Assembly (NCBI RefSeq): GCF_003663845.1
Contig: NZ_RCCA01000001.1
Location: forward strand, 1,674,001-1,738,000
DNA length: 64,000 nt
Reading direction: 5' to 3'
Source: Chryseobacterium sp. 7
GTDB lineage: Bacteria; Bacteroidota; Bacteroidia; Flavobacteriales; Weeksellaceae
The position numbers and the translations under genes were made by a program. How positions within the stretch are numbered: the stretch's first letter is position 1; each line of letters opens with the position of its first letter. Under the pieces are notes generated by a model. That model was not told the origin of the DNA and ran no database searches. It saw nothing but the letters and a program-made list of their open reading frames with translations. Positions 34,747 through 42,959 of the stretch are shown piece by piece.

Positions 34747-35688
34747 TTATGGTAAACTAATCTTTTTACCCTGTTCCGGAAAAACATAATTTACTTTCAG
34801 AGGATTGTTTTTCAGTAATTCTTTTTTAATCAGTTCAGGATTATCGCCTGTAGGTTTTCTATGAGTGACGACAATATTGAGTCCCTCAAGGTTGCTTTGT
34901 CCGGTTTTTTCTTTCAGCTTACTTAATTCCTCAGTCAGCAGGTTAGGAGTAAGGTGTCCGAATAACAGATTCTCAGGCTGGCTGTTTGGAAAAGAAACTT
35001 CAATTAATATAGTATTCAGCTGTCTTTTTTTAACAAGAGGAGCTATTGTACTCCAAAGATGGTCCAGACGGTCAGATTTTTCAATGCGGTCTGCCCCGGT
35101 ATCTCCCAGATAAAGCAGATAGTGGTGGTTTCTTCTTACCAGTGCAGCACTGCTTTTATAAGGATTTACATGGCTCAGCTCGTAACCTGTTATAAAAAAC
35201 GGAGTTTTAGGTGCAGGAATTTCAGTTCCTTCCTGAAGCTCATTATAATGGTATTTTCCAAGGATAGGTTTTTGTCCCTGATCTGCAAAATTGATCCACG
35301 TATCCGTAATAAAGTAATGATTCTGCAAAATCTGAATCACAGGAGCTATAGCAAAAATATCTTTTTTAGAATCCGCCGGAGAATTGATGATAAGTCCTGA
35401 TAAATGATCAAGGTGGCCGTGCGACACGAAATATCCTTTTATCTGATCTTTTAGAACCGTTTCTGCCGAACCATCAAGGCTTTTCAATTCAATCGCTTTT
35501 CGGATTCCTGTATTTACAGTTCCGGCATCAAGACATAGAAATGCATTGTCTTTTGGAGCACCTACCAGATAGGCAGATAAATTATCTTCCTGCTCACCAC
35601 CATATATTCCTAGAGGAATGACATCAAAGTTCTGTGCTTTACAAACAATATTCAGAAGAACCAATAAAGAAAGTGCTGTTTTTTTCAT
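34747..35688 (-). CDS. Secreted class II 3',5'-cyclic-nucleotide phosphodiesterase
   Basis: A 313-residue metallo-beta-lactamase-fold protein with signal peptide MKKTALSLLVLLNIVCKAQ. The metal motif is SHGHLDHLSG. The opening VIPLGIYGGEQEDNLSAYLVG and late FGHLTP and VTHRKP segments match PDEase II enzymes (yeast PDE1/CpdP type), which hydrolyse cAMP or cGMP. Presence of a signal peptide places it in the periplasm or outside. Confidence 0.86.
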   Translation of the reverse strand: MKKTALSLLVLLNIVCKAQNFDVIPLGIYGGEQEDNLSAYLVGAPKDNAFLCLDAGTVNTGIRKAIELKSLDGSAETVLKDQIKGYFVSHGHLDHLSGLIINSPADSKKDIFAIAPVIQILQNHYFITDTWINFADQGQKPILGKYHYNELQEGTEIPAPKTPFFITGYELSHVNPYKSSAALVRRNHHYLLYLGDTGADRIEKSDRLDHLWSTIAPLVKKRQLNTILIEVSFPNSQPENLLFGHLTPNLLTEELSKLKEKTGQSNLEGLNIVVTHRKPTGDNPELIKKELLKNNPLKVNYVFPEQGKKISLP

Positions 35689-35773
35689 AATACTTACAAT
35701 AGAAAATCATCCTTTTTCAGGATGGGCAGAGCAAATTTACGCTATTTTTTGGCGACTGGCATTCTCTATCAGA

Positions 35774-35803
35774 AAAGCCTGCTGAAAATGAGCAGGTCTT
35801 TCT
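35774..35803 (-). terminator. Terminator after agmatine deiminase
   Basis: On the minus strand CCTGCT-CATTTTC-AGCAGG is followed by CTTTTCT, 10 bp past the stop at 35814. Confidence 0.7.
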
Positions 35804-35813
35804 TTTAAGACTA

Positions 35814-36935
35814 TTATTGAGGCTGTTGTTGGGTTACACAATGTACCATTCCGCCATTAGCAAATAAGTTACGGCAGTCTATTCCAACCACTTGCTTACT
35901 AGGGTAGAGCTGTTGAATAATATTATTGGCAACCGCATCATTCGGGTCATTGTAATTAGGAACCAATACACGGTTATTGGCAATATAATAATTAATGTAA
36001 GAAGCTCGGCCTACATTTTTTCCGTAAGTAGTGATCACATCGTTTCTTGTTAAAGGTACTTTTACAAACTGGTAAGCTGCTCCGGTTTTGGTAGTGGCAT
36101 CGTACAGATTATCAATATCTCCGTTAGGAACCTGCCAGTATTTAAGATCATCAGGGCTCATTGTGATAATGGTAGATGAGTTGGCGAACCGGGCAAAACC
36201 GTCAATGTGCATATCTGTAATATCCAGACCTGCTTTTCCGTTCAGCCAGATAAACTTCGTTACGCCTAAATTTTTAGTAAATATAGCTTCTGCTTCCTGT
36301 TGGGTCATTCCTGGATTCCTGTTATTATTAAGAATAGAACTTTTACAGGCCATTAATACTCCATTTCCGTCAATTTCCATACTACCGCCTTCATTAACCA
36401 TCACTGAATTAAGATTGATTTTTGGAAGATTGGTATCAGCGGCTATTTTGGAAGGAATTGCATTACATTTGCTGTAATCGGCTTTGTTTCCCCAGCCGTT
36501 AAATCCCCAGTCCTGAATAAATAACTGGCCATTTTGATCTTTCACATAGATTGGTCCGTTATCTCTTACCCAGAAATCATCAGTCTGATAAAGTTTAAAA
36601 TTAATATGGGTTAGCGGAACTCCGGCACTGTTTAAAAGTCCTGTAATACGGCTCTTTTCTGTGTTGTCATAAGCAATAATATGAACTTTTTCACTTTGTA
36701 CCAGTTCTTTGGTCATCGCTACCCAGGTTACATCCAGACGGTTACGGTAGGTTATTCCGTATTGATACTGATGCGGCCATTGAAGCCATGTTCCTTCATG
36801 TTTTGCAGATTCTTCCGGCATTTTGTAAACAGGCGTTACCGGAGTGGTAGTCCCTGGAGATTCTGGTGTATCTGTCTGTGAACATGAAAATAAAAGAGCA
36901 GGTAATAGCAGGAATAAAATTTTCTTTTTTTGCAT
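35814..36935 (-). CDS. Agmatine deiminase family lipoprotein
   Basis: About 373 residues from ATG 36935, chosen for its lipoprotein signal MQKKKILFLLLPALLFSC; the frame is open to 37004. The guanidine-modifying (PAD_porph) fold shows EGTWLQWPHQYQYG, DDFWVRDNGPIYV, VMVNEGGSMEIDGNGVL, HIDGFARFANSSTII and the catalytic Cys in GGMVHCVTQQQP. Converts agmatine to N-carbamoylputrescine in characterised homologues; a lipid-anchored envelope form is unusual compared with cytoplasmic AguA but known in Bacteroidota. Confidence 0.9.
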   Translation of the reverse strand: MQKKKILFLLLPALLFSCSQTDTPESPGTTTPVTPVYKMPEESAKHEGTWLQWPHQYQYGITYRNRLDVTWVAMTKELVQSEKVHIIAYDNTEKSRITGLLNSAGVPLTHINFKLYQTDDFWVRDNGPIYVKDQNGQLFIQDWGFNGWGNKADYSKCNAIPSKIAADTNLPKINLNSVMVNEGGSMEIDGNGVLMACKSSILNNNRNPGMTQQEAEAIFTKNLGVTKFIWLNGKAGLDITDMHIDGFARFANSSTIITMSPDDLKYWQVPNGDIDNLYDATTKTGAAYQFVKVPLTRNDVITTYGKNVGRASYINYYIANNRVLVPNYNDPNDAVANNIIQQLYPSKQVVGIDCRNLFANGGMVHCVTQQQPQ

Positions 36936-37005
36936 AATTGATCTATTTTTTAATAGGGCAAAATTAGATCTGCGAAAATTTTTAAAGTTGTCCCAAATTG
37001 ACAAC

Positions 37006-37829
37006 TTATTTCAGAGGTAACAAAATATAGGTAAGCTGTTCTTCCTGATCATCTTCATGTTCAGCATGTCTTTCATATTTTTCTATGATAGGAGTGTGCG
37101 AAAATTCAAGTCCGGAATTAAAAATCCAGCGGGAATAGATTTTTGTGTAGGTATCATCTATTGTTTCGTAGCTTCCTTTATGAGTAAACCGGGCATATTT
37201 TCCGCCAAATATTGTTTTTGAAGGAAGGATTTTGCTGGCAGATTGAACAGAAGCACATGCATCATACCTACAGTTGATTTCCGTTTTAATCAAAGGTTCA
37301 TCTGCTATAACTCCAAAATATTCTATTCCGGAATGCGGAAACTCATTTTCCATGAATTTTCCCCACAGTACTTCAATTTCTTCGTTGTTATAATAGGTTT
37401 TAACACTTTGATAATACACCTGTAATGGCTTAAGATATACAATTTCCGGTTCCAACAATACATCAGATGCAATTGGGATGATTTCATCTTCACAAAGAAG
37501 TTTTTCTTTAGTTAATCTTGCTGCTTTGGGGAAATTCCAAAATGGAGTTTAAAAGCTTTTGAAAAAGAAGCAATATTGGCAAAACCCACCTCAATGGCAA
37601 TGGTGGTAAGGTTTTCCTGGGTATAAAGAATTCGTTTATAAGCATTTTCTACCTTCAGTCTTTGCTGGAAAGCACCTATTGTTTCTCCACAGCTGTATTT
37701 AAAGATGCGTTGAATATTTCGGTAAGAATAATGGGAAATATCTTCCAGTTCCTTCACAGAAACAGGCTGATCGTAATTCTTTTCCATGAAATTGATAACT
37801 CTGTAAATACAATTCAGGTTGTCTTCCAT
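37006..37829 (-). pseudogene. AraC regulator with GyrI-like domain, frameshifted
   Basis: Two adjacent minus-strand frames form one AraC-GyrI fusion. The N-terminal part (from ATG 37829, MEDNLNCIYRVINFMEKNYD) has the double HTH (VKELEDISHYSYRNIQRIFKYSCGETI ... FANIASFSKAFKLHFGISPK) and stops at 37512. Reading one frame over continues AARLTKEKLLCEDEIIPIASDVLLEPEIVYL into the GyrI-like effector domain ending at 37006. One extra A in the AAA after SPK would join them. Both parts look intact, so this may be a sequence error or recent mutation. Such proteins sense small molecules. Confidence 0.82.
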
Positions 37830-37996
37830 AAATTTTGAAAATTTCCGAAATAAATAGTGCAAAATAAAGTTACAAATAAAAGAAATAAAAAAATGTCTCG
37901 GCAATATTGTATTTTAGCTTTCGGTTAAAATAGATTGTAAAACAATAAATTTTACTGATTTAAAACCCAAAATAACCGGAAAATCTTAACTAAACC

Positions 37997-38245
37997 ATGG
38001 AGAAAGAATTATCGGAATTAACAGATCAGGAACTGTTGGAGAAAAAAAGAACAATTGAAGCCCGCAATATCTCCAATGCTGTTATCCTTGGAGTATTAGT
38101 TGGTATAGCTATTTATAGTATGATAACCAAGGGACTTAGTTTGATGACTTTCATCCCTGTATTATTTGCTTTTTTTGTGGCAAACAGCTGGAATAAAGAT
38201 AAGAAAGCATTGAAAAAAGAATTAAGTTCAAGAAATCTAAAATAA
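37997..38245 (+). CDS. Small membrane protein
   Basis: An 82-residue protein: a charged N-terminal helix (ELSELTDQELLEKKRTIEARN), two hydrophobic segments (AVILGVLVGIAIYSMI and LMTFIPVLFAFFVANSW), and a Lys-rich tail. Common type in Flavobacteriales; no function known to me. It has a terminator at 38264. Confidence 0.75.
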   Translation: MEKELSELTDQELLEKKRTIEARNISNAVILGVLVGIAIYSMITKGLSLMTFIPVLFAFFVANSWNKDKKALKKELSSRNLK

Positions 38246-38263
38246 ATAATCATTTAAAAATAA

Positions 38264-38297
38264 AAAAACCTTCAGGGTAAATCTGAAGGTTTTTTTA
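38264..38297. terminator. Bidirectional terminator
   Basis: Arms AAAACCTTCAG and CTGAAGGTTTT between convergent genes, with A and T runs on either side. Confidence 0.88.
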
Positions 38298-38323
38298 TAG
38301 GTAATTTACTGAATGAAAACTTG

Positions 38324-39778
38324 TTAATTGCGTAAAAACTGACCAATACCAGGAGAATCAAAAGTAAAAGCATTCTGATTTTCAGATTTGTCAATTTTAT
38401 TACTGATCGTTAATGCCCAAAGAACTAATTCTTTACAGAAATTCTGGTCTTCTGCACTCAGATCTGATGCATTTTCTTTTATTACAGTAGTAAGTGGTTC
38501 TATCTTATTCAGTTTAGCGTAGAATTCTTCATCCGTATCATTGTAATTGAGCTCCAGGTGATTTTTATTGAACCATCTGATCAGGTCAGTATAAGGTGTT
38601 TTAATTCCTTCTTTCTCCAGTTTGGAAATACGTGGAAATATGCTTTCAAACTGAGTCATTACCGCTTTATCAATTAAGATTTTAGCTACATAATCTGCAC
38701 CTTCCTGTTCTCCTTCATACACCAGTTCAATTTTTCCGGTGATGGATGGAATGATGGACATGAAATCCAGCAGACGGACCGTTGTTTTTCCGGCACCAGA
38801 CTCAATCAAACGCAGTTTGGCCGCTGCCATTAAGTTTTCCATAGCGCTGATGGTAAGGCGGGCACTTACACCGCTTTTTGCATCTACATATTCACTGATA
38901 CGGGCTGCAAAGGCTACTTCTTCCAAAAGATCTTTCGCTAGATCAGGAATTTGGATCTGAGCTTTATCTTCAGCAGAAATTAGGGCTTCCTGTTCTGTAA
39001 TCTGTCTTGCAAGGGCAATGGTTTTTGGATAATGGGTGAAAATCTGTGACCCGATCCTATCTTTTAGCGGCGTTACAATACTTCCTCTGTTGGTATAATC
39101 TTCCGGATTGGCGGTAAATACAAACTGAATATCCAACGGCATTCTCAGCTGGAATCCACGGATCTGAATATCTCCTTCCTGCAAAATATTAAACAGGGAA
39201 ACCTGAATTCTTGCCTGCAGATCCGGCAATTCATTCAATACAAAAATAGAACGGTTCGCACGGGGAATCATTCCGTAATGTAAAACACGTTCATCAGAAT
39301 AGGGTAACTTTAAGGTTGCCGCTTTGATGGGATCTATATCTCCAATTAAATCAGCTACATTTACATCCGGAGTCGCCAGCTTTTCGTAGAAACGTTGGGA
39401 ACGGTGTACCCATGAAATTGGAGTTTCGTCTCCTAATTCTTCAATAAGATCTTTGGCAAATTTTGAAATAGGGTAGAATGGGCTGTCGTTGATCTCGGAA
39501 CCTTTTACAACAGGCATATATTCGTCAAGCAGATTGACCATACTTCTTGCAATTCTGGTTTTGGCCTGGCCACGAAGTCCCAGCAAATTGATGTGATGAC
39601 CTGCCAGAATCGCTTTTTTCAATTGAGGGACAACCGTGTCTTCATAGCCCCAAAGTCCTTCAAATACGGGTTCTTTAGCCTTAATCCTGACAATTAAGTT
39701 GGCCTGGATTTCTTCATTAATCGTCTTATGGGTATAACCGGAGTTTTTTAATTCTTTGAATGTAATATCGTTTTTCAT
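38324..39778 (-). CDS. MoxR-type AAA+ ATPase
   Basis: A 484-residue AAA+ ATPase of the MoxR/magnesium-chelatase ChlI type. Walker A is LLGLRGQAKTRIA, the Walker B region is RSIFVLNELPDL, and sensor 1 is FVFTANPEDYTNRGSI. It forms an operon with the VWA protein upstream (39845-40984). MoxR-VWA pairs generally act as chaperones that assemble or activate other proteins; the client here is unknown. C-terminal 200 residues are helical. Confidence 0.9.
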   Translation of the reverse strand: MKNDITFKELKNSGYTHKTINEEIQANLIVRIKAKEPVFEGLWGYEDTVVPQLKKAILAGHHINLLGLRGQAKTRIARSMVNLLDEYMPVVKGSEINDSPFYPISKFAKDLIEELGDETPISWVHRSQRFYEKLATPDVNVADLIGDIDPIKAATLKLPYSDERVLHYGMIPRANRSIFVLNELPDLQARIQVSLFNILQEGDIQIRGFQLRMPLDIQFVFTANPEDYTNRGSIVTPLKDRIGSQIFTHYPKTIALARQITEQEALISAEDKAQIQIPDLAKDLLEEVAFAARISEYVDAKSGVSARLTISAMENLMAAAKLRLIESGAGKTTVRLLDFMSIIPSITGKIELVYEGEQEGADYVAKILIDKAVMTQFESIFPRISKLEKEGIKTPYTDLIRWFNKNHLELNYNDTDEEFYAKLNKIEPLTTVIKENASDLSAEDQNFCKELVLWALTISNKIDKSENQNAFTFDSPGIGQFLRN

Positions 39779-39844
39779 TTTCTTGTAATACTAATTATCT
39801 GGTAAGATTTTTATTTTGAATGCTTTAAAGTAACAATCTGACTT

Positions 39845-40984
39845 TTATATTCTTCTTATTCTGTTTTTCTCGTAATCTTCAAAAATCATTTGTCCTAAAC
39901 CTGAAAGTCCCGTTAGAAAGGCTTTACCTTTGTTCTGAGCTGTAAATTCTTCTATAAACTGACGCAGGTAAGGATCTTGGGCAATCATAAATGTAGTGAT
40001 TGGAATTTTCAGTTTTCTGGCCTGTGCTGCCCTGTTGAGACATTGGTTAACAATTTTCTCATCCAACCCGAAGCTGTTCATATAAAATTCTCCGCTGGGT
40101 AGCTGAATACAGCTTGGTTTCCCGTCTGTAATCATGAAAATCTGCTTGTTGGTATTTCTTTTTCTGCGGAGAATATCCATGGCAAGCTCAAGTCCGGCTA
40201 CAGTATTGGTGTGATAAGGACCTACTTTTAAATAGGGAAGGTCTTTGATTTTGATAGGCCAGGCTTCGTTTCCGAAAACAATGATGTCAATGGAATCTTT
40301 AGGATATTTCCTTTTAATTAACTCCACGAGAGCCATAGCCACTTTTTTGGCCGGGGTAATACGATCTTCACCGTATAGGATCATGGAGTGGCTGATGTCA
40401 ATCATCAGAACGGTACTCATCTGTGCCTTGTGTTTGGTTTCCTCTACTATGAGGTCTTCCTCTGTTAGGCGGAGGTCTGAAATTCCGTTGTTGATCTGGG
40501 CATTTTTTAAGCTTTCTGTCATGTTGACGGCTGCCAGATCATCTCCGTATTGAAAAGAGCGGTTTTCGCCATCTCTTTCATCCCCGATTCCTGTTTTGTT
40601 GGTACGGTGATTTCCTGCTCCGTTTTTTTTCAGTTTTCCAAAAATCTGATCCAGAGCATATTCACGAAGAGCGGCTTCCAGCTTTGGTGTTAAAATATTT
40701 TTCCCTTTTCCGCTTCCCGTATTGCCTTCCTCGGGATCTTCTTCTTTAATATAACCTCTTTTTTTCAGGTCTTCTTCAAAATCCTGAAGGGTATATTCAT
40801 CACTGAAGATATCATATTCTTTGTCCAGCATATCAAGCCACTCGAAGGCTTCCTCAAGATCTCCTGAGGTATGGGTAAGCAAATCTTTGAAAACATCAAA
40901 GATCCGGTCAAAATGAGAGATTTCTTCCGGCACATGCTTACTGAATATAAATCCTTTATGAGGATTGAAATTTTTATCTGTCAT
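39845..40984 (-). CDS. VWA-domain protein paired with the MoxR ATPase
   Basis: A 379-residue protein whose C-terminal von Willebrand A domain has an intact MIDAS motif (MIDISHSM, D-x-S-x-S) and the later MITDGKP. The N-terminal 150 residues are acidic and helical (LEEAFEWLDMLDKEYDIFSDEYTLQDFEEDLKKRGYIKEE). There is no signal peptide, so it probably acts in the cytoplasm with the MoxR ATPase, which begins 66 bp downstream. Confidence 0.9.
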   Translation of the reverse strand: MTDKNFNPHKGFIFSKHVPEEISHFDRIFDVFKDLLTHTSGDLEEAFEWLDMLDKEYDIFSDEYTLQDFEEDLKKRGYIKEEDPEEGNTGSGKGKNILTPKLEAALREYALDQIFGKLKKNGAGNHRTNKTGIGDERDGENRSFQYGDDLAAVNMTESLKNAQINNGISDLRLTEEDLIVEETKHKAQMSTVLMIDISHSMILYGEDRITPAKKVAMALVELIKRKYPKDSIDIIVFGNEAWPIKIKDLPYLKVGPYHTNTVAGLELAMDILRRKRNTNKQIFMITDGKPSCIQLPSGEFYMNSFGLDEKIVNQCLNRAAQARKLKIPITTFMIAQDPYLRQFIEEFTAQNKGKAFLTGLSGLGQMIFEDYEKNRIRRI

Positions 40985-41242
40985 AAGATGATAAGCTGTT
41001 TTGCTTGTTGTTTTACATTTAAATATATCAGATTAAACGATGATTTATCTGATGTATTCTTTATTTCGTTTCAATCTGAAAAGTTAGCAAAATATCATCT
41101 TAAGATTTCCCCGGATAAATAGAAAAAACTAATGATAGTGATATGGAATCGAAATACAATATCAAATTATTTATTAGTTTAATAATTGGAATAAATAAAT
41201 TTATTTAAAATAGCTTCATAACTATATATTTTTTGAATATAA

Positions 41243-42087
41243 GAGCCTGTTTAAATTTTCGTAGAAAATTTTGTTAAGAGGCTTTCAGAGGTTGGATATT
41301 TGAAAAAAAAAATGAAATACCCAACCGATTTAACTGAAAACCAGTGGCAATATATAAAGAAAACGATGAACCTAAAAGAGAGAAAGAGAAAATATCCTCT
41401 TCTTTTGATTTGGAACTCCTTAATGTATTTGATAAAAACAGGTTGCCAGTGGCGTATGCTTCCTAAAGATTTCCCCAAATGGCAATTGGTTTATTACTAT
41501 TATATCCGTTGGACGGAGTTGGGATATTTTGACTTAATTCTAGAAAAGCTACGAATGAAAGTTCGTATAAAAAAGGGTCAGCGAGCAGAAGCCTCCTTAG
41601 GAATAATGGATAGCCAAAGTGTACGCTGGGGCAATAATAGAGGTCTTCATGGCGTAGATGGAAATAAGAAAATAAAAGGAATAAAACGCCATGTGCTAGT
41701 AGATAAGAATGGATTTTTAATCGCAGTGATGGTTTGTGTAGCCAATATTCATGATAGTAAGGCTGGATTGCTTTTGCTTAGATTACTCAGGGAAGAGCTG
41801 ATGAATTTCAAGTGTATTCTTGCTGATGCAGGCTATAGAGGAGATTTTCTAGATAAAGCTCATAGCCTTTATTCATACCTGGTAAAAGTGGTAAGTCGGG
41901 ATAAAGAAAAACAAGCTAAAAAAGAGTTTAAACCCGTAAGTAAACGATGGGTAATAGAAAGAACTTTTGCTTGGTTTGATAATGACAGAAGGCTTTGTAG
42001 GAACTATGAACTACTGCATGAGTCTTCCGAAAATATGACCAAATTATCCGCTATAAAATTATTACTCAATAAAATTTAAACAGGCTC
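41243..42087 (+). mobile_element. Complete IS5-family insertion sequence
   Basis: An 845-bp element bounded by perfect 17-bp terminal inverted repeats (GAGCCTGTTTAAATTTT and its reverse complement). It is flanked by a TAA target duplication (41240-41242 and 42088-42090). One transposase frame fills it and its stop lies inside the right repeat. Size, single ORF and 3-bp duplication fit IS5-family groups such as IS1031 or ISL2. Intact ends and ORF suggest recent activity. Confidence 0.9.
41312..42079 (+). CDS. IS5-family transposase
   Basis: About 255 residues from ATG 41312 (MKYPTDLTENQWQYIKK). The N-terminal DUF4096-like DNA-binding region (WNSLMYLIKTGCQWRMLPKDFPKW) is followed by the DDE domain: GIMDSQSVRW (first D), LADAGYRGDF (second D) and RWVIERTFAWFDNDRRL (E). 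Length is normal and no frameshift is present, so it should be functional. Confidence 0.93.
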   Translation: MKYPTDLTENQWQYIKKTMNLKERKRKYPLLLIWNSLMYLIKTGCQWRMLPKDFPKWQLVYYYYIRWTELGYFDLILEKLRMKVRIKKGQRAEASLGIMDSQSVRWGNNRGLHGVDGNKKIKGIKRHVLVDKNGFLIAVMVCVANIHDSKAGLLLLRLLREELMNFKCILADAGYRGDFLDKAHSLYSYLVKVVSRDKEKQAKKEFKPVSKRWVIERTFAWFDNDRRLCRNYELLHESSENMTKLSAIKLLLNKI

Positions 42088-42152
42088 TAAATATTATGTT
42101 AGTTTTTTATCATAATTTTAAATAAGTTATAATGTATAATAAAATATAAACT

Positions 42153-42860
42153 ATGCCATTACAAAAATCACTTAATGAAAAGAATCAAGAACTTTATACA
42201 TCACTTTTGAAGCAAGGTTTTGAAATTAATTTTGAAATTGATCCTTCAGTATCATCATGGTATGCTCAACCTAAGTTTAAGTATGTCATTGGTGCTCCTA
42301 CTGATGAACTTAATCATACAGCTATGGCTCATGAATTGCTACACATCAAACTTGAAGGAATGGGATTTGAAAATTCTATTAATATTTACAAATATTTCAA
42401 CGAAAAAACTAATGAAATATTTGATGCTAATTTTGTGGGAAATTTGAATAATTCACTTGCTCATTTTAAAATGTTAGATGATTTTATTCAGATGGGGTAT
42501 AGTATTGATGATTTTTTACAAGATACTCCAAGGGAATATTTTGTAAAAGATATGATTGTAAGATTAGCTTTTTTAATTCAAGATGAACTTAATCATGATA
42601 AGGTAGCTTTATTAAAGGAAATAATACTTATGATTTCAACGGCTAAATTATTTAATCTATATAAAATTAAACAAGACTCAACAACAGAAGGTGTACATGA
42701 AGATATCATTATTATAACTTTAAAAAAAATTAATGAAAATATTATTAATGAGCTGAATAATTTGTTTCAGGAATGGATTGATACCAATACTTTAACCAAT
42801 CAATTTTTTTTTCAAAAATTAACTGATTTAATTGAATCATCAGAATTTATGAAGACTTAG
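42153..42860 (+). CDS. Unrecognised HExxH protein beside the IS element
   Basis: A 235-residue protein, very AT-rich in coding sequence compared with its neighbours. MAHELLHIKLEG contains HELLH, the zinc-metallopeptidase HExxH signature, preceded by a strand YVIGAPTDELNHT. The remaining 150 residues are helical with no third-ligand motif I can name. The setting of the motif is loosely like ImmA/IrrE or minimal gluzincins. It lies 66 bp after the IS and is monocistronic. Composition and context suggest acquisition by transfer. Function is open. Confidence 0.7.
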   Translation: MPLQKSLNEKNQELYTSLLKQGFEINFEIDPSVSSWYAQPKFKYVIGAPTDELNHTAMAHELLHIKLEGMGFENSINIYKYFNEKTNEIFDANFVGNLNNSLAHFKMLDDFIQMGYSIDDFLQDTPREYFVKDMIVRLAFLIQDELNHDKVALLKEIILMISTAKLFNLYKIKQDSTTEGVHEDIIIITLKKINENIINELNNLFQEWIDTNTLTNQFFFQKLTDLIESSEFMKT

Positions 42861-42913
42861 TTTTATGAGTTTGAAAACCAATTATTCAAATTTAACGTCA
42901 ATACTATACAACA

Positions 42914-42943
42914 AAAGCTCCGACATTATCCGGAGCTTTATTG
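42914..42943. terminator. Bidirectional terminator
   Basis: Arms AAAGCTCCG and CGGAGCTTT around an 8-base loop, between the HExxH gene and the convergent oxidase operon. Confidence 0.85.
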
Positions 42944-42959
42944 TTATTCTAGAAGTGGT

